Shown here one piece after another: positions 17,652-25,226 of a DNA stretch of 64,000 nucleotides. The stretch is from Arthrobacter antioxidans (lineage in GTDB: Bacteria > Actinomycetota > Actinomycetes > Actinomycetales > Micrococcaceae). Positions within the stretch are counted from its first letter, which is position 1, and the number at the start of each line of letters is the position of its first letter. The notes beneath the pieces were generated by a model that saw nothing but the letters and a program-made list of their open reading frames with translations, did not search any database and was not told where the DNA came from. The DNA lies in NCBI RefSeq assembly GCF_023100725.1, contig NZ_CP095501.1:3286001-3350000 (forward strand), given 5' to 3'. The translations under genes and the position numbers were made by a program.

Positions 17652-18353
17652 TCAGTGCGGCGCGGGCGGGTAGCGCCGCGCGTCCCTCCGCTTGAGGTCC
17701 TCGAGTTCCTGCTGCGTCGCGGCCTCGGCCTCGAGCTCCTCGAAGGCCTGCTGGAGGCGCGGGGAGGACGGGTCGGTCCAGGAGAGCTCCTCGCGCGCCT
17801 GCGCCTGGGCCTCGAAGCGCCGCACCTCGAGTTCGGCGTTGCGGCGTGCCGCGTCGATCGCAGCCCCCTCACGCGAGGAGGAGGCGAGGGCGTCGTGCAC
17901 GCCGATGGCGGCCTGCGCGGCAGCACGCCGGGCCAGCATGGCGTCGTACTCCATGGCGTTCTGCTGCACGCGCTGTTCGAGCCGCCGGACGTCCTGCTGC
18001 AACCGGCGGGACTGCTCCTCCGCCTCGCGGAGCTGCCGGGTGAGCGTGTCGAGGCGTCGGCGTGCCGTCATCGACTCCCGGATCGCGGCGCGGGCGGCGT
18101 CGTCGTCCCCGCGCCGGACGGCGGCCGCCGCGGCCGCTTCGACCCGGTTGAGGTAGGCGGCGGCGTCATTGGCGGCGAGGCCCACGCGGTGGTGGTGCGC
18201 CGCGACGTCGGCGGCCCCGCGGCGCGCCTGGTCCAGCAGCGAGTGCTGCGACACCTGGGCGTTCTGCGCCTGGACCCGGGGGTCCTGCTTCGCGTCGGCC
18301 GCCGCGTTCCGGTTGGCCTGCACGATGCGCGTGATGCGGCGTTTGATCGACAT
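17652..18353 (-). CDS. PspA/IM30-like coiled-coil protein
   Basis: This 233-residue protein is almost entirely coiled coil. It begins MSIKRRITRIVQAN, like the amphipathic first helix of PspA/IM30 (ESCRT-III superfamily) proteins that bind stressed membranes. Helical segments run from about 20 to 215 and the protein ends in a short Pro-rich tail. It is more diverged than canonical PspA and rich in Ala and Arg. The gene immediately upstream encodes a small single-pass membrane protein with a cytoplasmic coiled coil, a plausible membrane partner. The membrane-stress role is inferred from family resemblance. Confidence 0.72.
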   Translation of the reverse strand: MSIKRRITRIVQANRNAAADAKQDPRVQAQNAQVSQHSLLDQARRGAADVAAHHHRVGLAANDAAAYLNRVEAAAAAAVRRGDDDAARAAIRESMTARRRLDTLTRQLREAEEQSRRLQQDVRRLEQRVQQNAMEYDAMLARRAAAQAAIGVHDALASSSREGAAIDAARRNAELEVRRFEAQAQAREELSWTDPSSPRLQQAFEELEAEAATQQELEDLKRRDARRYPPAPH

Positions 18354-18400
18354 TGCTCGGACCCCCGGCTGGTTGTGGTGTGGCTACCTGATCAAACCTC

Positions 18401-18967
18401 TCACCACGTCTGCCGGTTCCCGTAGGTGTCCCGCCATGCCCCCATGGCCGAGATCTCGGTGCGCAGGCGCGTGGTGGCACGCTCCAGCTGGAGGGTGTCG
18501 ATGGACCGCGACGTCTGCAGGAGGCTCCGGCGCAGATCGGCGGAGAGTTCGTCGAGGGCCTGCGCCTGGGCGGAGAGGTCCGTGGTCCACTCCTGCTTGA
18601 GCGCACGGTTCGGTTCCCGGTCCGCGGCCCGCAGCAGGTTCTCCAGGGAAGCGGCCGCCTGGTCGATCTCCGCGGCGGCCCGCGGCAGGTCGCCGACCGG
18701 ACGGCCCTGGGCCTTCGCCTCCGACAGGGCGAGGTGCGTGGCGCGCGAGGACCGCGCGAGGTTGGCGATCAGCCGTGCGGGTTCCCGGGTCAGCGCGTCC
18801 GGCGAGTAGGCGCGGGCGGCCAGCATGCTGCGCTCCCTGGTCCGCTCGATGATGCGCGAGTTCCTGACCTTCCGCACCACCACCCAGCCGGCCACGCCGG
18901 TACCGGCGCCGAGGGCGAGGAGCACCCCGAGACCGATCGCGAAGGCTTCGATGAGCTCCTCAAGCAT
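18401..18967 (-). CDS. Single-pass membrane protein with coiled coil, partner of PspA-like protein
   Basis: This 188-residue protein has one N-terminal membrane helix (about residues 8-31, Gly/Ala/Leu-rich), then a basic RKVRNSRIIERTRER stretch and a long helical cytoplasmic region rich in Ala, Leu and Arg. No named domain was recognised. It lies 47 bases upstream of the pspA-like gene in the same direction, so the two are probably cotranscribed. The arrangement resembles PspA paired with a small membrane anchor, but this is inference. Confidence 0.72.
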   Translation of the reverse strand: MLEELIEAFAIGLGVLLALGAGTGVAGWVVVRKVRNSRIIERTRERSMLAARAYSPDALTREPARLIANLARSSRATHLALSEAKAQGRPVGDLPRAAAEIDQAAASLENLLRAADREPNRALKQEWTTDLSAQAQALDELSADLRRSLLQTSRSIDTLQLERATTRLRTEISAMGAWRDTYGNRQTW

Positions 18968-19043
18968 GGTGGTGTCCCGAGATGTGGTTCATCCATCCAG
19001 TCTGCCCGCCTCCCCTGACAAATTCCACCCGTCGAAGGGCCTG

Positions 19044-20945
19044 TCATCCCCGGCGCGTGGGTGCGGGGACGCCGGGAAGACGCCACACCCCGAGTCCCGG
19101 GCCGCGGCCGGAGACCACGAGCGCATGCGCCGTCTCCTCCGCCGGGGCCCCCCGCGGGCCCACGTCGATCGGCCGGGCCGCGGCCCACGGGCCGGGCAGC
19201 AGGTCGAGCGGCACCCGGACGTCGTCGTGATCCGCCCGGGCCGCCGCGACCACGAGGCATTCCTCCTCGTGCTCCCGCACGAACACGACGACGTCGGGCG
19301 TCGCGGCCAGCCAGCGCACCGCGCCGTCCCGCAGGGCCGGCGAATCGCGTCGGAGCGCCGCCAGGTCCGCGATCAGGGCGCGCACGTCGGCGGGCCGGCG
19401 GTCCGGGGCGTCCCACGGCATGGGCGTCCGGGCGTCCTCGCCGTTGGTGCCCCGCAGCCCGAACTCGTCGCCGGCGAAGAGCGTGGGCAGGCCGGGCAGC
19501 AGGAAGGCGAGCGCGAGCCCGACGGCGGCGCCGCCGTCGACCATCACCGTGGCGGCGCGCGCGGTGTCGTGGGTGTTCAGTGCCGTCATGTTCTGCGAGC
19601 GGACCCGCCAGGAGAATCCGGAGGACAGCGCCGTGTGCGTGGCGACGAGGTCGCCGCCGTCGATCCTGGGCACGCCGGGCGCGGGCGTGCCGAAGAAGTT
19701 GATGCCCGCCGTCGCCCGGTCCTCGCGGGCCAGCCACTGCCAGAGCGGGCGGGTGAAGTTCGAGTAGGTCATGCCGCCGTCCCAGGTCCCCCCGGAGAGG
19801 TCCTCGGTGGCGTCGCCCGTGGATTCGGCGAGCAGCATCAGCCCGGGCCGGACGGCGTCCATGGTGCCGCGGACGAGTGCTGCCACCTCCCGGTTGAGGT
19901 CCACGTGCCCGTGCCGACCGGTCATGTTGGCGACGTCGATGCGCCAGCCGTCGAGGTTGAAGGGCGGGAGCAGCCACCGGGCCACCACCGACTCCGGGCC
20001 CTCGACGAAGCGCCGCCGCAGTTCCGCCGAGGACCAGTCCAGTTTCGGCAGGCTGGGGACGCCGAACCAGCTGGCGTACTCCGTGCCGTCCTCGCTGAAG
20101 TAGTAGAAGCCCGCCTCCTCGCTGGTCGGGTCGGCGGAGGCCTTCCGGAACCAGTCGTGGGCGTCGCCGGTGTGGTTGACGGTGAGGTCCCCGAGGACAG
20201 CGATCCCGCGGGCGTGGGCGGCCTCGACGAGCCGGACGAGGGCGGCGTCGCCCCCGAGGAGCGGGTCCACCTCGTCGAAGGTCGAGGCGTCGTACCGGTG
20301 GTTGGACCGCGCGGGGAAGAAGGGCGTCAGGTACAGGACCGTCGCGCCCAGCGCCTGGATGTGGTCGAGGCGTCCGGCGATGCCGTCGAGGTCTCCCCCG
20401 TACACCTGCCGCGGAGTGAGCTGGCCGCGCGGCTGCACCGGCTCGTCCCAGGAGCAGCCGACGGCCCAGCCCGGGAGGGCGTCGAGGGGCGCCGCGGCGG
20501 ACGATCTCGCGTACCGGTCGGGGAACACCTGGTAGATGACGGCGTCGCGGGCCCACGGCGCGGGCGCCGGCCGGCAGTCGATCCGGAAGTCGTCGCGGTC
20601 GGGGGTGTCCCGGCGGGACGTGCCGACGGCGTTGAGCCACGCGAGCGAGGGCCCGCCGGTGCCCGGCAGCTCGAACAGGAACCGGTAGCGGAGCGTTGGG
20701 TTGACGGCGGTGACGCGCGCCTCCCAGCACGCCCAGCCGCCGTCGTCGCCCTCCCCGGCGAGGAGCCGCGCCTCGTCGTAGTGCCCCTCGCCGTCCCGGA
20801 TCGACCGGACGAACACCCGCCCGGGCGCCCCCCACCGGGCGGGGATCCGCACGCGCACCGCCAGCGTGCCGCCCACGCCCGGCGACTGCTCGGGCACGTA
20901 CAGGGGCGAGCCGTCGTGGTGCGGTGCGAGGAACGGATCCTGCAC
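19044..20945 (-). CDS. GH13 cyclomaltodextrinase/neopullulanase-like amylase
   Basis: This 633-residue cytoplasmic glycoside hydrolase probably cleaves imported maltodextrins or cyclodextrins. An N-terminal beta-sandwich domain (about 1-120) precedes the (beta/alpha)8 barrel, as in neopullulanases. Catalytic residues are visible: nucleophile D337 in GWRIDVAN, acid E374 in LLAEST, and D460 in LNTHDTAR. DLTVNHTG near 253 is conserved region I. No signal peptide is present. The GTG start lies 3 bases after malG's stop, with AAGGG inside the end of malG, so it is the last gene of the malE-F-G operon. Precise specificity is uncertain. Confidence 0.9.
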   Translation of the reverse strand: MQDPFLAPHHDGSPLYVPEQSPGVGGTLAVRVRIPARWGAPGRVFVRSIRDGEGHYDEARLLAGEGDDGGWACWEARVTAVNPTLRYRFLFELPGTGGPSLAWLNAVGTSRRDTPDRDDFRIDCRPAPAPWARDAVIYQVFPDRYARSSAAAPLDALPGWAVGCSWDEPVQPRGQLTPRQVYGGDLDGIAGRLDHIQALGATVLYLTPFFPARSNHRYDASTFDEVDPLLGGDAALVRLVEAAHARGIAVLGDLTVNHTGDAHDWFRKASADPTSEEAGFYYFSEDGTEYASWFGVPSLPKLDWSSAELRRRFVEGPESVVARWLLPPFNLDGWRIDVANMTGRHGHVDLNREVAALVRGTMDAVRPGLMLLAESTGDATEDLSGGTWDGGMTYSNFTRPLWQWLAREDRATAGINFFGTPAPGVPRIDGGDLVATHTALSSGFSWRVRSQNMTALNTHDTARAATVMVDGGAAVGLALAFLLPGLPTLFAGDEFGLRGTNGEDARTPMPWDAPDRRPADVRALIADLAALRRDSPALRDGAVRWLAATPDVVVFVREHEEECLVVAAARADHDDVRVPLDLLPGPWAAARPIDVGPRGAPAEETAHALVVSGRGPGLGVWRLPGVPAPTRRG

Positions 20946-20948
20946 GGG

Positions 20949-21890
20949 TCAGCCCTTGACGGAGCCGGAGACGAGGCCGGTGGTGATGTACTTCTGCAGG
21001 AAGAGGAACAGGGCCATGACCGGCACGGCCGCGAGCACCGCGCCCGCCGCGAAGACGCCCCAGTTCTCCGAGCGCTGCTGCGCCACGTAGGAGTACAGGC
21101 CCACGGCGAGGGTCTGCGAGTCGGGATCCGTGAGCACCACGCTGGCGATCACGAACTCGCTGCTCAGGCCGATGAACGCGAGGAGCCCCACGACGGCGAG
21201 GATGGGCGTGACGAGCGGCAGGATGATGGTGAAGAACACCTGTACGTGGCTGGCGCCGTCGATGCGCGCGGCCTCGTCGAGGGACTTCGGGACGGTGTTG
21301 AAGAACCCGTACATGAGGTACGTGTTCACGCCCAGCGCTCCGCCCAGGTAGACCATGATCAGGCCGAGCTGGCTGCCGAGGCCCAGCCACGGGACGACGT
21401 CGGTGATGGCGTTCAGGAGGAGGAAGATGGCGACGACGGCGAGCAGCTGGGGGAACATCTGCAGGATCAGCAGCGAGAGCAGGCTCACGCGGCGGCCCTT
21501 GAAGCGCATGCGGCTGAACGCGTAGGCGGCGAGGGCGCCGAGGAACACGGTGGCCGCGGAGGTCACCACGCCGATGATCATGGTGTTCATGAACCACCGC
21601 CCGAAGGGCCTGCTCGGGTTGGAGAACAGGGCCTCGAAGTTGCCGGTGTCGAACCGGCTGAACAGGACGTTGGAGCCGGCCATCGTGCCGTTGGAGTTCA
21701 GGGCCGCGGAGAGCACATAGAGCAGCGGGAACACGGCGAAGAGCGTGGTCACGACGCCGACGACGTGGCGCCAGCCCTTGTGCCTGAACCACTGGCCGAA
21801 CGTGCGCTTGCGCTGCTCAGGGACACGACCGGACCCGCCTGCGCGCGTCTCGGCGGGGGCGACTGCCTGGGGATCGGTGAACGTGGTCAT
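20949..21890 (-). CDS. malG: Maltodextrin ABC transporter permease, MalG type
   Basis: This 313-residue inner-membrane permease has six predicted helices after a 40-residue cytoplasmic N-terminus. The cytoplasmic coupling loop EAARIDGASHVQVF (about residue 210) is the EAA motif that docks the ATPase. It fits the MalG/GanQ group. It overlaps malF by one base (TGATG) and is followed directly by the amylase gene. No ATPase gene exists in the operon or window, so a shared MsiK-like subunit elsewhere is expected. Confidence 0.93.
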   Translation of the reverse strand: MTTFTDPQAVAPAETRAGGSGRVPEQRKRTFGQWFRHKGWRHVVGVVTTLFAVFPLLYVLSAALNSNGTMAGSNVLFSRFDTGNFEALFSNPSRPFGRWFMNTMIIGVVTSAATVFLGALAAYAFSRMRFKGRRVSLLSLLILQMFPQLLAVVAIFLLLNAITDVVPWLGLGSQLGLIMVYLGGALGVNTYLMYGFFNTVPKSLDEAARIDGASHVQVFFTIILPLVTPILAVVGLLAFIGLSSEFVIASVVLTDPDSQTLAVGLYSYVAQQRSENWGVFAAGAVLAAVPVMALFLFLQKYITTGLVSGSVKG

Positions 21891-23488
21891 CAGTTGATGT
21901 CCTCCAGTGCCTTGGTCTGCCGGAAGCTGATGGCGGAGATCACGGCGACGATGATGAAGATGATGATGGACAGGGCACTGGCGAGGCCGTAGTCGCGGCC
22001 CACACCGGTGCCGAACGCGATCTCGTAGACCATGGTGATGAGGATGTCGGTGTGGCCGATGTTCGCCGTCGTGCCGTCGAAGCGGGGGCCGCCGTCGGTC
22101 AGCATGTAGATGACGTTGAAGTTGTTGAAGTTGAACGCGAAGCTCGCGATGAGCAGCGGCGCGACCGAGACCAGCAGCAGGGGCAGCTTGATGGCGGTGA
22201 ACGTGCGCCACGCGGTCGCGCCGTCCATACGGGCGGCCTCGGTGACCTCCTCGGGCAGGGACTGCAGGGCCCCGGTGCACACCAGGAACATGTACGGGAA
22301 GCCGAGCCAGAGGTTCACCACGAGGACGCTGACCTTCGCGAGCAGCGGGTCCGTCAGCCACGGGATGTCCGCGCCGCCGAAGAAGGTGTTGTTGACGAAG
22401 CCGAACTCGGGGTTCAGCAGGCCGGACCACACGAGGCCGGCGAGGAAGGCCGGGAAGGCGTAGGGCAGGATCATCAGGATGCGGTAGATCCGCTTGCCGC
22501 GGAGGTCCGGGAGGTTGAAGGCGTTCGCGAGGAACAGGCCGAGCGCGAACGTGGACAGCACGGAGACGATCGCGAAGGTGAAGGTCCACAGGACCACCTG
22601 CACCAGCGGGCCGCGGATGTTCGGGTCCGTGAACGCCTTCACGAAGTTGTCGAAGCCGACATTGATCTTCCAGCCGGTGCTCAGCTGCTCGCCCTCGGCG
22701 GACCGGAAGGAGCCCTCGCCCGTGTCGGCGTAGGTGGTCCCGGTCTCGAGGTCGGTGAAGGTGCTCGTGGTCTCGTCGTAGCTCAGCGACGGGCGGTACA
22801 CGTAGGCGTTCGATCCGTCGCTGGTCTTGAGGCTGCCGTCCTCCGGGTCGTCGGAGAACGGGACGGTGATCGCGAGGATGTCCGCCTGGTTCGCGAGGAC
22901 CTCACCGAACTGCAGCGTGCGGTAGCCCTCGAGCTCCACGCCCTTGCCGGTGCCGTCGGTGACGGCGTCGTCGGCCTCCTCGAGCGGTACGCCGGTGGTG
23001 CCCACGGACACCCCGCCGTCGGGGTCGGTGGCGAGGAGGTGGAAGTCGCCGTCGGCCTCGAGGACGGAGACGCGGTAGGCGGGCGAGTCCGGGACCCGCT
23101 GCTGCGCGGAGAGCTGGATGGCGTTCACGGCGTCGGCCTTGGTGCTGTTGTGGCCGTCGCCGTAGTTGGTGAAGGCCACATAGCCGCTGTAGATCATGAC
23201 GAACACCTGGAAGACCACCAGGAAGAAGATCCCGGGGGCCAGGTACTTCGCCGGCAGGCCGCCCCTGCGCAGGTAGATCCAGTTGATGAGGACCGTCACG
23301 GCCGCGCCGACGAGGAGGATCACCCACTTCTCCTGCAGGAAGAGCGTGATGAGGACGTAGACCGCGAAGGCGTCCACGAGGCCGAGCAGCACGATCTTCG
23401 CGAGCAGGCCGAGGGTGGAATCGGAGCGGGCTGCGGTCTTCTGGGGAGGACGCGTTGCGGCCGGGCCGGGAGGGGCCGAAGTGAGCAT
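21890..23488 (-). CDS. malF: Maltodextrin ABC transporter permease, MalF type
   Basis: This 532-residue permease is long for the superfamily because it keeps the MalF architecture: three N-terminal helices (about 25-110), a large extracytoplasmic P2-like domain (about 115-275) and the permease core (about 285-525). The EAA loop reads EAARMDGATAWRTF near residue 425. Such a P2 domain contacts the binding protein in E. coli MalFGK2. Together with malG this supports maltose/maltodextrin as substrate. The ribosome-binding site is poor. A 182-base gap with hairpins and repeats separates it from malE. Confidence 0.93.
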   Translation of the reverse strand: MLTSAPPGPAATRPPQKTAARSDSTLGLLAKIVLLGLVDAFAVYVLITLFLQEKWVILLVGAAVTVLINWIYLRRGGLPAKYLAPGIFFLVVFQVFVMIYSGYVAFTNYGDGHNSTKADAVNAIQLSAQQRVPDSPAYRVSVLEADGDFHLLATDPDGGVSVGTTGVPLEEADDAVTDGTGKGVELEGYRTLQFGEVLANQADILAITVPFSDDPEDGSLKTSDGSNAYVYRPSLSYDETTSTFTDLETGTTYADTGEGSFRSAEGEQLSTGWKINVGFDNFVKAFTDPNIRGPLVQVVLWTFTFAIVSVLSTFALGLFLANAFNLPDLRGKRIYRILMILPYAFPAFLAGLVWSGLLNPEFGFVNNTFFGGADIPWLTDPLLAKVSVLVVNLWLGFPYMFLVCTGALQSLPEEVTEAARMDGATAWRTFTAIKLPLLLVSVAPLLIASFAFNFNNFNVIYMLTDGGPRFDGTTANIGHTDILITMVYEIAFGTGVGRDYGLASALSIIIFIIVAVISAISFRQTKALEDIN

Positions 23489-23534
23489 GGCGGAGGCTTT
23501 CGGTGATCGGCGGGGACGGCCGCTGCTGTGGTGC

Positions 23535-23594
23535 CGCCACCTCGAAGGGGTGGCGATGAGAAGGGTGGCGCCCGTCGCCGGGGCGACGGGCGCC
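23535..23594 (-). promoter_or_regulatory. Two hairpins between malE and malF
   Basis: GGCGCCCGTCGCC (23567-23579) and its exact complement (23582-23594) form a perfect stem on the malE-malF transcript. A second stem pairs CGCCACC (23535-23541) with GGTGGCG (23549-23555). Intercistronic stems behind binding-protein genes are known to protect the upstream mRNA or attenuate downstream expression, so that the binding protein outnumbers the permeases. Confidence 0.7.
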
Positions 23595-23620
23595 AGTGGT
23601 ACTGCGGTGCTGCGCTACTG

Positions 23621-23656
23621 CGGGTACTGCGGGTACTGCGGGTACTGCGGGTACTG
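23621..23656. repeat. Four tandem copies of a 9-bp unit after malE
   Basis: CGGGTACTG is repeated exactly four times, flanked by degenerate copies (GCGCTACTG before, CGCTACTAC after). It lies just beyond the malE stop in the malE-malF gap. It looks like a slippage-prone microsatellite of unknown effect. Confidence 0.9.
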
Positions 23657-23670
23657 CGCTACTACGGGGA

Positions 23671-24969
23671 CTACTGTTCGGCGATCTTCGCCTCGATGTT
23701 GCTCACCATGGTGGTCCAGGCTGCGGCGGGATCGCCGCTGCCCTTGATCAGCGCGAGCTCGGTTCCTCCCCAGTCGGCCCAGACGGCCTGCATCTCGGGC
23801 AGGGCGGGCATCGGGACGCCGTTGGCGCCGATCTCACCGAATGCCGCGACGATGGGGTCGGACGCCGCCTTGTCGAAGCTGGCCTTGAGGGCCGGCGGGC
23901 GGCCTCCGACGTCGTACATCGCATCCTGGGCGGCTTCGGTGCTCAGGTAGTTCACGGCGAACTCGTTCGCGGCGAGGGCGTTGGCGCTCTTCGAGGAGAT
24001 GAAGAAGCCGTTGACGCCGATGAAGGGCTGGGCGTCCTGGTCGCCGACCGTGGGGAGCTTGTCGACGGCGAGGTTCAGGCCTGCGGCCTGGGCATCGGGG
24101 ACGTTCCAGGGACCGGTCAGGAAGTAGGGCGACTCGCCGGCGTTGAACTTCTCCTTGGCGATGTCACCCGTGATGTTCGAGTTGATGACCTTCGATCCGG
24201 TGTCGCCCCACTCCACGAGCTTCTTGGCGAATTCCACGCCGTTCGGCTCGCCGAGCAGCAGCTCGTCGGCGTTGTAGCTGCCGTCCTCGTTCTGCCCGAA
24301 CACCGGCACGCCCATCGAGGTCTGCAGCGGGTACAGGTGGTAGGGGTCGCCCTGCTTGGGGTCCATGCCCACCAGGAACGGGTAGGTCGCGTCTCCGGCG
24401 GCGACGGCGGCCTCGCCGTTGGCGATGACCTCGTCGAACGTGGCGGCGGCCTCGGGGACGAGGTCCGTGTTGCGCAGGAGGGCGATGTTCTCCAGGGCGT
24501 AGGGCACGCCGTAGACGTTGCCGTCGTAGGTCATGGCCTGGACGGCGGACTCCTGGAACTCGGAGGCCTTGTCGCCGAGCTCCACGGGGGCGACGACGCC
24601 GTTCTGCACGAACGTGCCCAGCCAGTCGTGGGGGCCCACGATCAGGTCGGGTCCCTTGCCGGTGGGCACCTGGGTGATGAAGTCGTCGCGCACGGCGGCG
24701 AAGTCCTTGACCGCGAGCTTGACCTCGATGCCGGTGTCCTCCTTGAAGGACCTGGTGATCTCCTCGAGGGCGGGGGCGCGCTCGGCGTCGACCCACATGG
24801 TGAGGGTGGTGGCGCCGCCCTCCGCGAGATTCGGGGCGGCGGAGCTGGAGCCGGCCGAGGGGGACTCGGCGGCTCCTCCGCCGCAGGCCGTGAGGGCCAG
24901 GACGGCCACCGACATGACGCCGGTGATCAGAGCGTGCCGACGGGTCGGCTGGTTGGATCGCACCTTCAT
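23671..24969 (-). CDS. malE: Maltodextrin-binding lipoprotein, MalE type
   Basis: This 432-residue extracytoplasmic solute-binding protein has a lipoprotein signal with lipobox LTAC (Cys29) after a TRRH twin-Arg-like N-terminus. The mature part follows the family 1 pattern: LTMWVDAERAPALEEI, PDLIVGPHDWLG, YGVPYALENIALLRNTDL and the C-terminal PALPEMQAVW. It is close to characterised maltose/maltodextrin binders. The ATG at 24969 was chosen for its AAAGGTT ribosome-binding site eight bases upstream. It heads the malE-F-G-amylase operon and is divergent from the alpha-glucosidase gene, with LacI and CRP-like sites between. Confidence 0.94.
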   Translation of the reverse strand: MKVRSNQPTRRHALITGVMSVAVLALTACGGGAAESPSAGSSSAAPNLAEGGATTLTMWVDAERAPALEEITRSFKEDTGIEVKLAVKDFAAVRDDFITQVPTGKGPDLIVGPHDWLGTFVQNGVVAPVELGDKASEFQESAVQAMTYDGNVYGVPYALENIALLRNTDLVPEAAATFDEVIANGEAAVAAGDATYPFLVGMDPKQGDPYHLYPLQTSMGVPVFGQNEDGSYNADELLLGEPNGVEFAKKLVEWGDTGSKVINSNITGDIAKEKFNAGESPYFLTGPWNVPDAQAAGLNLAVDKLPTVGDQDAQPFIGVNGFFISSKSANALAANEFAVNYLSTEAAQDAMYDVGGRPPALKASFDKAASDPIVAAFGEIGANGVPMPALPEMQAVWADWGGTELALIKGSGDPAAAWTTMVSNIEAKIAEQ

Positions 24970-25074
24970 TGGTGAACCTTTCATGAGCGGCTTCTGTCGA
25001 TCGCCCGGACGAAGCACGGAGCTTCGCAGGCCGGGAGATGTGCGTGTCGCAGCCGCTCCCTACTCGGAGGCGAC

Positions 25075-25090
25075 GGTGACCCGAGTCACA
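25075..25090 (-). promoter_or_regulatory. CRP/GlxR-type site upstream of malE
   Basis: On the minus strand this reads TGTGA-N6-TCACC, nine of ten consensus positions of the CRP-family site. It lies 106 bases upstream of malE and 137 bases upstream of the divergent alpha-glucosidase start, a sensible place for carbon-source control. Confidence 0.55.
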
Positions 25091-25092
25091 AC

Positions 25093-25106
25093 TGTAAACG
25101 CTTGCA
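25093..25106. promoter_or_regulatory. LacI-family operator 1 in malE-aglA region
   Basis: TGTAAACGCTTGCA fits the LacI/GalR core TGnAAnCGnTTnCA at every fixed position. It lies three bases from the CRP-like site. The likely repressor is the LacI protein encoded at 27051-28064. Confidence 0.75.
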
Positions 25107-25179
25107 TCACGTTTACCCAACGCGTCATATCCGACGCGCCGGTACCCGAGGAAAGACGCAAGATCAAGGCACTTCCTCT

Positions 25180-25193
25180 TGAAAGCGCTTCCA
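25180..25193. promoter_or_regulatory. LacI-family operator 2 in malE-aglA region
   Basis: TGAAAGCGCTTCCA again fits TGnAAnCGnTTnCA exactly. It lies 33 bases upstream of the alpha-glucosidase start, where a bound repressor would block that promoter. The two operator centres are 87 bases apart, which would allow looping. Confidence 0.75.
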
Positions 25194-25226
25194 TAATCCG
25201 GCCGTCGGCGGTCTAGGATGATTCGC

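Noticed and set aside
18825..21992. 1055-codon open frame on the plus strand across amylase, malG and the membrane-protein gene
   Set aside because: It covers three real minus-strand genes and their junctions and shows no family motif.
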